Shown here piece after piece: positions 45,682-53,247 of a stretch of 64,000 bases of DNA. Positions within the stretch are counted from its first letter, which is position 1, and every line of letters starts with the position of its first letter. The notes under the pieces are model-generated. The model did no database searches. It was given only the letters and a program-made list of their open reading frames with translations, and was not told the DNA's origin. Where the stretch lies: positions 434,001 to 498,000 of the forward strand of contig NZ_JBEDNQ010000001.1 of the NCBI RefSeq assembly GCF_040105385.1, read 5' to 3'. Position numbers and translations under genes: made by a program. This DNA comes from Pseudonocardia nematodicida. GTDB lineage: Bacteria > Actinomycetota > Actinomycetes > Mycobacteriales > Pseudonocardiaceae.

Positions 45682-46736
45682 ACTGCGATCTCCTCGTCGA
45701 TGTGGATCGTGGTGCCGGTCTGCTGGGCCTGCTCGACGGCGTGCGCGACGGCGAGCGTGCGCGTCCCGTCGTGGGCGTCGATCAACGGCGGGCAACGGCG
45801 CAGGGCGACGTCGGCGAAGTGCCGCAGCTGCTCGGTGTAGGCGTCCGCCTCGACCCGCTCGACGACCCGGGTGCGCATCGGGCTGCGCCAGTCCGCGTCG
45901 CCGTCGTGGGTGAACAGCGTCAGCGACGGCAGCGACAGCGCAGCGCGGGTGCCGGAGAGGAAGTAGACGTCGCCGGGCGGGGGCGGCGGGGGCGGGAAGT
46001 AGGCGCCGTAGCCCGAGGTCAGGTCCCAGTTCCACGGTGCCGCGCTCGCGTCGGAGACCAGCGCGGTGCCGAGCGCGCCCCCGACGAACCGCAGCACCGC
46101 GCCCACGGTGTCGGCGACCTCGAACCCGCGGGTGTGCCCGCCCAGCGCGACGACGCTGTCGATCTCACCGACCAGGTGGCGGATCGCGTCGAGGTCGTGG
46201 ATCAGGTTAATCAGCACCGGGCCGCCGCCCGCGGTGCGGCGCCAGTCGACGTCGAAGTAGGAGTCGTGCTTGCGCCAGGTGGACAGGATCCCGACCGACA
46301 CGATCTCGCCGAGCGCCCCGGAGTCCAGCAGCGCCTTCGCCGCCACCACGTCGGGGGCGTAGCGGCGCTGGTGGCCGACCAGCACGGGCACACCCGTCCG
46401 GTCCGCCGCCTCGGTGATCCAGCGGGCCTCGTCCAGGGTCCCGGCGATCGGCTTCTCCACCAGCACCGCGACACCGTGCTCGATCGCGGCGACCGCGGCA
46501 TCGGCGTGCATCCGGTTGGGCAGCGCGGCGACCACGCCGTCGACGCCACCGGCCGCCAGCAGCGCCCGGTAGTCGTCGTGGTGGGCGACACCCAGCTCGG
46601 CGGCCAGCGCCCGGCCGGCGTCCGAGGGATCGGCGACCGCGACCAGCTCGGTCTCGTCGATGCGGGCCAGGGTGCGGGCGTGCTCGGTGCCGATGAGACC
46701 GGCTCCGAGCAGGCCGATGCGCGCGGGGCGGGGCAT
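45678..46736 (-). CDS. Gfo/Idh/MocA family oxidoreductase
   Basis: This 352-residue sugar/cyclitol dehydrogenase has an N-terminal Rossmann fold (GLLGAGLIGTEHAR near residue 8), VEKPIAGTLDEARWI with the catalytic EKP Lys near 95, and the C-terminal substrate domain beginning VGHQRRYAP. Most relatives oxidise inositols, sugars or related polyols with NAD(P). The C-terminal domain contains an odd PPPPPPPP run followed by GDVYF. ATG at 46736 has GGAAGGAGA. It forms a coupled pair with the SDR and faces a palindromic IclR-type site in the divergent promoter. Confidence 0.88.
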   Translation of the reverse strand: MPRPARIGLLGAGLIGTEHARTLARIDETELVAVADPSDAGRALAAELGVAHHDDYRALLAAGGVDGVVAALPNRMHADAAVAAIEHGVAVLVEKPIAGTLDEARWITEAADRTGVPVLVGHQRRYAPDVVAAKALLDSGALGEIVSVGILSTWRKHDSYFDVDWRRTAGGGPVLINLIHDLDAIRHLVGEIDSVVALGGHTRGFEVADTVGAVLRFVGGALGTALVSDASAAPWNWDLTSGYGAYFPPPPPPPGDVYFLSGTRAALSLPSLTLFTHDGDADWRSPMRTRVVERVEADAYTEQLRHFADVALRRCPPLIDAHDGTRTLAVAHAVEQAQQTGTTIHIDEEIAV

Positions 46737-46833
46737 GGATCTCCTTCCGTCGACCATGACGGACGCGGTGCAGGTATGTGACGTGGACCACGTGATCACC
46801 CGGTATCGCGATCACTGTGCGCTGTTATATACC

Positions 46834-46852
46834 TTTGGAACGCTGTTCCAAA
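46834..46852. promoter_or_regulatory. Perfect palindrome TTTGGAAC-GCT-GTTCCAAA, candidate IclR operator
   Basis: This 8-3-8 dyad lies in the divergent promoter of locus B, four bases after a TTATAT hexamer at 46825-46830 that could be the -10 element, and 15 bases before the TIM-barrel ATG. IclR-family proteins bind such TGGAAC/GTTCCA palindromes, and an IclR gene ends the operon. Confidence 0.6.
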
Positions 46853-46867
46853 AGTGATGGAGGTCCC

Positions 46868-47707
46868 ATGGTGCTCGGAGTCGCGCCACTCAGCGCGATC
46901 CGTCTACCGGCCGTGGAGTTCGTGCGGGCCGCTGCGGATGCCGGGTTCGGCCAGGTCGGACTGCGCCCGCTGACGGTGCAGGAGACCGACGGCTACTGCC
47001 CGACCGGGGTGGACGCGCCGGACTTCGACACGCTACGTGGCGTGCTCGCCGAGACCGGCATGAAGGTCCTCGACATCGAGGTGTGCTCGGCCACCCCCGC
47101 GTTGCGCCGCGAGGACTGGCTCGGCGCGCTGGGGCTCGGGCAGGCGCTCGGCGCCCGGTTCCTCAACATCGTCGGCGACGACCCGGACCCCGACTCGCTG
47201 GTCCGTACGGTGAACGCGATCTGCGCCGACGCCCGCGAGCACGGCATCGTCCCGATCCTGGAGCCGGTCGCCTTCCGCCCGCTGAACGACTTCGACCGGG
47301 CGGTGCGGATCGCCCGGGACGCCGGCTGCCGGGTGGAGCTCGACGTCCTGCACTTCCAGCGGACCGGTGCCTCGCTGCAGACGGTCCGCGACGACCCCGC
47401 GATGTTCCCGGTCGTCCAGCTCTGCGACGGCCCGGCCCGGCTCGACCCGGCCGACCCCGAGCTGCGGGAGCTGGCCGGCAGCGACGACCCGCACGACGTC
47501 GCGATCGCCGAGGTCCGGGACCGGCGGCTGCTCCCCGGCGAGGGCGGGATCCCGATCCCCGAGCTCCTCGCCGCGCTCCCCGACAGCGAGATCAGCGTGG
47601 AGATCCCGCACGGGCCCCGCCAGGCGGCCCGCGGCGACCACGCCCACCTCGCCGACCTGTACCGCTCTGCATCCGCGTACCTGAGTTCCCTCACCCCGGC
47701 CCACTGA
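46868..47707 (+). CDS. Sugar phosphate isomerase/epimerase family TIM barrel, probable 3-dehydroshikimate dehydratase-like
   Basis: This is a 279-residue xylose-isomerase-like TIM barrel. The metal ligands appear as Glu in ILEPVAF, Asp in ELDVLHF, Gln in VVQLCDG and Glu in SVEIPHG; the same Glu-Asp-Gln-Glu set is seen in the QsuB barrel in this window and differs from sugar epimerases, which have His as third ligand. Together with a type II dehydroquinase in the same operon, this suggests dehydration of dehydroshikimate or a related cyclitol. The ATG has GGAGG. It is the first gene after the divergent promoter. Confidence 0.72.
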   Translation: MVLGVAPLSAIRLPAVEFVRAAADAGFGQVGLRPLTVQETDGYCPTGVDAPDFDTLRGVLAETGMKVLDIEVCSATPALRREDWLGALGLGQALGARFLNIVGDDPDPDSLVRTVNAICADAREHGIVPILEPVAFRPLNDFDRAVRIARDAGCRVELDVLHFQRTGASLQTVRDDPAMFPVVQLCDGPARLDPADPELRELAGSDDPHDVAIAEVRDRRLLPGEGGIPIPELLAALPDSEISVEIPHGPRQAARGDHAHLADLYRSASAYLSSLTPAH

Positions 47708-47772
47708 GACCCCGACCCGCTCACGCACCCCGCGCGGCTGCTCCGCAGACGTAGCACCGAGAGGCTCCCCGC

Positions 47773-48321
47773 ATGTCCGCACCCGACGCGGCCCCCGAAC
47801 CGCCGCTGCCACCGCCCAGCGAACCGCGCGTGCTGCGCGTGCTCGGCACCATCGAGATCGCGCTCGCCACGATCCTGCTCGGCGGGATGCTGACCGGTGT
47901 CCTGATCCAGGTGCTGGGCCGCTACCTGCCCGCCGCGAACTGGGAGGGTGCCGGGGAGATCGCCCGCTACTCGCTGGCCGGACTCACCTTCGTCATGATC
48001 GGTTACCTGGTCGGGCGCAACGGTCACATCACCGTCTCGGTGATCGACAACCTGATCCGTGGACAGCGCAGCGCGGCGGCCCTGAAGCTGGTCTCGTCCC
48101 TGCTGCTGTTCGTGATCATGGTGGCGCTGCTGGTCGAGGCGGTGGCGCTGTTCGGCGACGGCATCGGACGGAGCACGACGGTCATCTCGCTGCCGCTGCC
48201 GGTGGTCTACAGCCTGCTCGTGCTCGCCTTCGCCTCCGGCACCGTCCGGGCCGCCGTCAAGATCCTGCGCGCCCGCTCCTGGGAGCGCGACGCCGTGACC
48301 GTCGCCGACGCGGAGGGCTGA
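47773..48321 (+). CDS. TRAP transporter small permease (DctQ-type)
   Basis: This 182-residue protein has four predicted membrane segments and the DctQ pattern: a hydrophilic N-terminus of ~30 residues, IEIALATILLGGMLTGVLIQVLGRYL, then GEIARYSLAGLTFVMIGY near residue 65 and the final helix. It pairs with DctM downstream to form the membrane part of a sodium-driven tripartite importer. The substrate is set by the DctP protein encoded two genes on; the operon suggests an organic acid such as quinate or shikimate. Confidence 0.88.
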   Translation: MSAPDAAPEPPLPPPSEPRVLRVLGTIEIALATILLGGMLTGVLIQVLGRYLPAANWEGAGEIARYSLAGLTFVMIGYLVGRNGHITVSVIDNLIRGQRSAAALKLVSSLLLFVIMVALLVEAVALFGDGIGRSTTVISLPLPVVYSLLVLAFASGTVRAAVKILRARSWERDAVTVADAEG

Positions 48322-48324
48322 GGC

Positions 48325-49602
48325 ATGGAACTGCTGCTCGTCCTGCTGGGCATCCTCGCCCTCATCCTGCTCCGGGTCCCGGTCGCGTTCGCGATCATCG
48401 GACCCTGCCTGGCCTACTACGCCATCCACGGCCGCGCCACCGGGTCCGGGCTCAAGGCGGTGTTCGACTCCGTCAACAGCTTCCCGCTGCTGGCCGTCCC
48501 GTTGTTCATCTTCGTCGGCGTGGTCGCCAACCGGCTCGGTGTGGCGGACCGGATCTTCGAGTTCTGCCTGGCCGCGATGTCGAAGGTCCGCGGCAACCTC
48601 GCCTACGTCAACGTCGCCTCCAGCGTCGGCTTCGCCTGGATGAGCGGCTCCGCACTGGCCGACGCCGCCGGGCTGGGCAAGGTGCAGGTCCCGGCGATGC
48701 TCAAGGCCGGGTACCCGGCCCGGTTCTCGATGGGGCTCACCGCGGCCTCGACGCTGGTCAGCCCGGTGATGCCGCCGAGCATCCCGGCCGTGCTGTTCGC
48801 CGCCACCGCCAGCATCTCCACCGGCGCACTGTTCGCCGCCTCGATCCTGCCGGCGCTCCTCATCGCGCTCGGCCTGCTCGTCTACGTGTTCATCTGGCTG
48901 CGCCGCAACCCGGACATCCAGAGCGTCCCGTTCGACGGCGCCCGCCTGCTCACCGCGACGCGGCGGGTGCTGCTCCCGATGGGCGCCCCGGTGATCATCC
49001 TGGGCGGGATCATCGGCGGGTTCTTCACGCCGACCGAGGCCGCCGGCATCGCGGCCCTCTACATGCTGCTGTTGGGCCTGATCTTCCGGAGCCTGACGGT
49101 GCGGGTGCTCTGGGAGGCGGCGAAGGAGACCGTCTTCCTGGCCGGCGGCATCATGATCATCATCGGGGCGGCCGGGATCCTCGGCCAGGTGCTGGCCCGT
49201 GAGCGGGTCGCGCCGATGCTGGCCGACGCGATGACCGCGCTGACCGACAACCCGCTGGTCTTCCTGATCATCGTGAACCTGCTGCTGATCGCGCTCGGCG
49301 CGTTCATCGACGCCAGCGCGGTGATCATCGTGACCGTCCCGGTGCTGCTGCCCCTGGCCGTCAGCTACGGGGTCGACCCGGTCCACTTCGGCGTCGTCAT
49401 GATCGTCAACCTGATGATCGGCCTGCTCACCCCGCCGGTCGGCGCCGTGCTCTACGTGATGAGCTCGGTGACCGGGCGCCCGGTCGAGGCGGTGTTCCGC
49501 GGCGTCCTGCCGTTCCTCGTCCCGCTGGTCTGCGTGCTGGTCCTGCTCACCTTCTTCCCTGCGATCGTGACCGTGGTCCCGACGTTGCTCGGCTTCCAGT
49601 GA
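48325..49602 (+). CDS. TRAP transporter large permease (DctM-type)
   Basis: This 425-residue, ~12-helix permease has DctM hallmarks: LRVPVAFAIIGPC, FPLLAVPLFIFVGVVANRLG, the GSALADAAGLGKVQVPAM loop, VMPPSIPAVLFAA, FFTPTEAAGIAALYMLLLG and LTPPVGAVLYVMSS. It carries substrate using the sodium gradient after delivery by the DctP protein. ATG at 48325 is three bases past dctQ. Complete in length. Confidence 0.95.
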   Translation: MELLLVLLGILALILLRVPVAFAIIGPCLAYYAIHGRATGSGLKAVFDSVNSFPLLAVPLFIFVGVVANRLGVADRIFEFCLAAMSKVRGNLAYVNVASSVGFAWMSGSALADAAGLGKVQVPAMLKAGYPARFSMGLTAASTLVSPVMPPSIPAVLFAATASISTGALFAASILPALLIALGLLVYVFIWLRRNPDIQSVPFDGARLLTATRRVLLPMGAPVIILGGIIGGFFTPTEAAGIAALYMLLLGLIFRSLTVRVLWEAAKETVFLAGGIMIIIGAAGILGQVLARERVAPMLADAMTALTDNPLVFLIIVNLLLIALGAFIDASAVIIVTVPVLLPLAVSYGVDPVHFGVVMIVNLMIGLLTPPVGAVLYVMSSVTGRPVEAVFRGVLPFLVPLVCVLVLLTFFPAIVTVVPTLLGFQ

Positions 49603-49640
49603 CCCCCCACTCCCCCGTATCAATGACCGATCGGAGAGTC

Positions 49641-50672
49641 ATGTCCACCACCCGACGCACCGGCCGGCGCGCGAGCCTCGCCGCCGCCGCCGTCTCCTCC
49701 GCCCTGCTGCTCGCCGCCTGCGGTGGCGGCGCGGGCGCCGAGCCCGGGGGCGACATCACGCTCTCGTTCTCCAGTAGCCAGCCCGAGACCGCGCCCAACG
49801 TCGTCTGCGGGACGCAGCTGTTCAAGGACAAGATCGAGGCGGCCGGCCTCGGCATCACGGTGGACCTGTTCCCCGGCAGCCAGCTCGGCCCGGACACCGA
49901 GCGGGTCACCCAGATCCAGGCCGGCGACCTGGACATGGACCTGCAGGAGGCCGGCATCTCCGCCGAGTTCCCCAAGCTGGGTGTGCTCGGCGCGGCCTAC
50001 GTCTTCGACGACGTCGACCACGCCTTCGACTGGCTGGACAACGACTCCGCCGAGGTGTTCGCCGAGTTCAACGAGGCGACCGACATGACGATCGTCGACG
50101 CCTGGTACTACGGCTCGCGCACGTTCAGCTCGAACGACCCGATCCGCAGCCCCGAGGACCTCGCCGGCATGGCCGTCCGGTTCCCGGACACCCCGCAGTA
50201 CCTCGCCAACGCCGCCGCGATGGGGGCCAACCCGGTCGCCGTCGCCTACGAGGAGATCTACGTCGCGCTCCAGCAGGGCATCGCGCAGGCCCAGGAGAAC
50301 CCGGTGGTGGGGACGAAGGCCGGCAGCTACGACGAGGTGCAGAACTACGTCTCGCTGAACGAGCACCAGGTCAGCCTGCACTACGTGACCATGTCCGACG
50401 CGACCCTCGAGCGGCTCGACGACGCCCAGCGCCAGGCGGTGATCGACACGGTCAAGGAGGTGCGCGCGGAGAACCGCGAGTGCGTCGAGCGGGAGACCGA
50501 GGAGGTCCTCGAGGACTGGCGCCAGAACGGCCCGCTGCAGGTCATCGACCGCGACGAGGTCGACCGCCAGGCGTTCATGGACCGCTCCGAGGCGTACTTC
50601 GCCGACTACTACACCGGCGAGGACCTGGAGTTCTACAACTCGGTCCGCGCGACCGCCGGGAACGCGTCGTGA
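49641..50672 (+). CDS. TRAP transporter solute-binding lipoprotein (DctP-type)
   Basis: This 343-residue protein has a basic N-terminus, a hydrophobic segment and the lipobox LLLAAC near residue 28, so it is an anchored extracellular binding protein. DctP features are clear: GSQLGPDTERVTQIQAGDLDM, the substrate-Arg region MAVRFPDTPQYLANAAAMGANPV near 185, and YVALQQGIAQAQENP. ATG at 49641 has CGGAGAG; GTG at 49599 and ATG at 49623 are less likely. The GTG of the dehydroquinase overlaps its stop, so the binding protein and enzyme are co-expressed. Confidence 0.93.
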   Translation: MSTTRRTGRRASLAAAAVSSALLLAACGGGAGAEPGGDITLSFSSSQPETAPNVVCGTQLFKDKIEAAGLGITVDLFPGSQLGPDTERVTQIQAGDLDMDLQEAGISAEFPKLGVLGAAYVFDDVDHAFDWLDNDSAEVFAEFNEATDMTIVDAWYYGSRTFSSNDPIRSPEDLAGMAVRFPDTPQYLANAAAMGANPVAVAYEEIYVALQQGIAQAQENPVVGTKAGSYDEVQNYVSLNEHQVSLHYVTMSDATLERLDDAQRQAVIDTVKEVRAENRECVERETEEVLEDWRQNGPLQVIDRDEVDRQAFMDRSEAYFADYYTGEDLEFYNSVRATAGNAS

Positions 50673-51112
50673 AGCCGGTGGCGGTCCTCAACGGACCCAA
50701 CCTCAACCTGCTCGGGCTGCGCGAGCCCGCGATCTACGGCCACGACACTCTCGACGACGCCGAGGCGCTGACCCGCGGCGCGGCGGCCGAGGTCGGTCTG
50801 GAGATCGAGTTCCACCAGTCCAACCACGAGGGTGTGCTGGTCGACCTGATCCAGGCGGCCCGGACCGGGGCGTCCGGGATCATCATCAACCCGGCCGGGT
50901 TCACCACGACCTCGGTCGCGATCCTGGACTCGCTGCTCGCCTCCGAGCTGCCGGTGATCGAGGTGCACGTCACCAACATCCATCGGCGGGAGGAGTTCCG
51001 GCAGCACTCGTTCGTCTCCAAGGCGGCTCAGGCCGTCATCGCCGGTGCCGGCATCCAGGGCTACGACCTGGCCGTGCGCCGGATGGCGACCATCGCCCTC
51101 CGTGACAGGTGA
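50669..51112 (+). CDS. aroQ: Type II 3-dehydroquinate dehydratase-like protein
   Basis: This 147-residue enzyme has the AroQ flexible loop NGPNLNLLGLREPAIYG (catalytic Arg and Tyr near residues 18 and 23), SNHEG, and EVHVTNIHRREEFRQHS with the conserved Glu, His and Arg. The strand usually read as N-[PA]-[GA]-x-x-THTS is NPAGFTTTSVA here, so a substrate-binding His is replaced by Thr. In the catabolic setting (TRAP transporter, dehydrogenases, IclR) it probably converts 3-dehydroquinate or a close analogue, not for chorismate synthesis. GTG start, overlapping dctP. Confidence 0.88.
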   Translation: MKPVAVLNGPNLNLLGLREPAIYGHDTLDDAEALTRGAAAEVGLEIEFHQSNHEGVLVDLIQAARTGASGIIINPAGFTTTSVAILDSLLASELPVIEVHVTNIHRREEFRQHSFVSKAAQAVIAGAGIQGYDLAVRRMATIALRDR

Positions 51113-51136
51113 GACACCCGGCGGCAAGGTGGACCC

Positions 51137-51904
51137 ATGAGTAGCGCCGTGCCGCGCTCGTTCGCGGTGCTCGACCTGCTGGTCGGCGAGATCGCCGGGC
51201 TCCCGCTCGGCGAGATCGCGACCCGGCTCGACCTGCCCAAGAGCGCGGCACACCGGGTGCTCACCGAGCTGGTGCAGCTCGGCTACCTCATCCAGGACCG
51301 GGCGACCGGGCACTACGTGCTCGGGCTGCGGCTGGTCTCCCAGGCGCTGCGGCACCTGGCGAGCATCCCGGTCGTCGACCTGGCCAAGCCGCTGCTCGAC
51401 CGGATCGCCCACCGGTCCGGGGAGCTGGTCCGGCTCGGACTGCAGGACGGCGACGACTCCCTGGTGTGGGTGGCCAAGGCCCAGGGGGCCCGGTCCGGTC
51501 TGCGGTTCGACCCCGACGACGGCCGGGAGATCAAGCTGGCCCGTTCGTCGAGCGGGCTGGCCTGGCTCTCGACCCTGCCGCCGGGGCGCGCCGAGGCGCT
51601 GGTCCGGCGACAGGGATTCGACGACATCGACCGGTACGGGCCGGACGGTGCCCGCGACGTCGCCGAGGCCATGGAGGAGGTCCGGCGCGCCCGTGAGCAG
51701 GGCTACGCCTGGACCGAGTCCACCTTCGAGCTCGGCGGTGCGGTGCTGGCCGTCCCGATCGGGACGGCGGGCCGGCCGGCGGTGGGCACCCTGAGCATCG
51801 CCGGGCCGCAGATCCGGTGGACCCGCGAACGGGCCCAGGAGATCCTGCCGGACCTGCGGGCCGCATCGGACGAGCTGGTCGCCCTGCTCGAGGTCGGGCC
51901 GTAG
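51137..51904 (+). CDS. IclR family transcriptional regulator
   Basis: This 255-residue regulator has an N-terminal winged helix (residues about 8-70: FAVLDLLVGEIAGLPLGEIATRLDLPKSAAHRVLTELVQLGYL) and a C-terminal IclR ligand domain (about 80-250) with SIPVVDLAKPLLDRIAHRSGE and GGAVLAVPIGTAGRPAVGTLSIAGP. It is the last gene of the TRAP operon. Many IclR proteins control aromatic and quinate catabolism; the palindrome at 46834 is its likely site. ATG at 51137. Confidence 0.92.
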   Translation: MSSAVPRSFAVLDLLVGEIAGLPLGEIATRLDLPKSAAHRVLTELVQLGYLIQDRATGHYVLGLRLVSQALRHLASIPVVDLAKPLLDRIAHRSGELVRLGLQDGDDSLVWVAKAQGARSGLRFDPDDGREIKLARSSSGLAWLSTLPPGRAEALVRRQGFDDIDRYGPDGARDVAEAMEEVRRAREQGYAWTESTFELGGAVLAVPIGTAGRPAVGTLSIAGPQIRWTRERAQEILPDLRAASDELVALLEVGP

Positions 51905-51947
51905 GCACCAGCGCGGGTGGAGGCCCGGATCGGGGCCTCCACCCGAC

Positions 51948-53195
51948 CTAACCGGCCAGCTGCTGCTCCAGCTCGTCGACCGCCTTGCGGAACTCCGGCG
52001 CCAACGGGACCAGCCGGTCGGGGTACTGGTCGACCAGGCCGTCGGTGTGCGTGCCGCCCTCGACCCGGTGGTAGGTGTGCAGCGAGCCCCGTCCGGCGTC
52101 GCGGACGAGCTCGGCGTACACGTCGGAGGTCTCGCGGATCGGCAGCAGCGTGTCCAGCGTCCCGTGCACGGTGATCAACGGCTTGCCGATGTCGCCGGTC
52201 AGCTCGACCTTCCGCACCGCGTCGCGCACCTCGTCCGGGCGGGCGGCGTAGTCGTAGGAGGTGTCGGGGCCGTCGTAGGCCGGGTCGAACACCTCGCGGT
52301 AGATCTGCTGGGTCAGCTGCCAGTAGACCTCGTGGTGGAACGGCCAGAGGAACTCCGAGCCGGGCTCGAACCCGGCCTCCCGGATCCGGTCCGCGGCGGC
52401 CTCGTCGCCCGCGAGGAAGCCCGGATAGGCCTCCAGCGCCGGCGGCAGGAAGGTCAGCAGGTTCGGGCCGTCGGCCCGCCACAGCACGCCCTCCCAGTCG
52501 ACGCCGCCGTCGTAGAGCTCGGGGTGGTTCTCCAGCTGCCAGCGCACCAGGTACCCGCCGTTGGACAGCCCCGCCATCAGGGTCCGCGACGGCGGCATGC
52601 CGTAGTGCCGCCGCGCGGTCTCCGACGCGGCGCGGGTCAGTTCGGTGACCCGGATGTTCCACTCGGCGACGGCGTCGCCGGGCGCCCCGGCGCCGACGTG
52701 GAACTCCGTGCCGGTGTTGCCCTTGTCGGTGGCGGCGAAGGCGTAGCCGCGGGCCAGGACGTCGTCGGCGATCGCCCGGTCTCCTGCGTACTGGGCGCGG
52801 TTGCCGGGCGAGCCGGAGACGACCATGCCGCCGTTCCAGTGCTCCGGCAGCCGCAGCACGAACTGGGAGTCGGTGTCCCAGCCGTGGTGGGTGTTGGTCG
52901 AGGAGTCGTCGGCGAAGTGCCCGTCGACCTGCACGCCGGGCACCGGGTGCTCGGGTCGCGACAGCGACTCGCTGGTCAGCCCGGCCCAGTCCGCCTCGAC
53001 GGTGTGTCCGGACGCGACGGTGCCGGTGGTGGTCAGGTCGTCCACACAGGACACGACCTGACGTTCGGCGCCCGGCACGGCGAGCCCGGGGTCGCATCCC
53101 GCCGGTGCCGGGGGCGACGCCGCGGCGGGCAGGGCGGTGACGACCAGTGCGGTCGCGGCCAGGGCTGCGGTGACCAGGCCGGTACGGATCCTCAT
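51948..53195 (-). CDS. Secreted alpha/beta hydrolase
   Basis: This 415-residue protein begins with a signal peptide (MRIRTGLVTAALAATALVVTALPAAASPP, cleavage near residue 27). The catalytic triad fits Ser in GLSNGGYLV near 199, Asp in HGTLDTLLP near 334 and His in EGGTHTDGL near 375. The family could be tannase/feruloyl-esterase-like or polyhydroxyalkanoate-oligomer-hydrolase-like, but I cannot assign it firmly. It converges on the IclR gene and faces locus B. If it is a hydroxycinnamate-ester hydrolase, it could release quinate from chlorogenate for uptake, which is speculative. Confidence 0.75.
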   Translation of the reverse strand: MRIRTGLVTAALAATALVVTALPAAASPPAPAGCDPGLAVPGAERQVVSCVDDLTTTGTVASGHTVEADWAGLTSESLSRPEHPVPGVQVDGHFADDSSTNTHHGWDTDSQFVLRLPEHWNGGMVVSGSPGNRAQYAGDRAIADDVLARGYAFAATDKGNTGTEFHVGAGAPGDAVAEWNIRVTELTRAASETARRHYGMPPSRTLMAGLSNGGYLVRWQLENHPELYDGGVDWEGVLWRADGPNLLTFLPPALEAYPGFLAGDEAAADRIREAGFEPGSEFLWPFHHEVYWQLTQQIYREVFDPAYDGPDTSYDYAARPDEVRDAVRKVELTGDIGKPLITVHGTLDTLLPIRETSDVYAELVRDAGRGSLHTYHRVEGGTHTDGLVDQYPDRLVPLAPEFRKAVDELEQQLAG

Positions 53196-53247
53196 GATTC
53201 GTACCGTATCGCCGGAGTTCACCCGATCGGGATGGTCGCCGGCCCCA

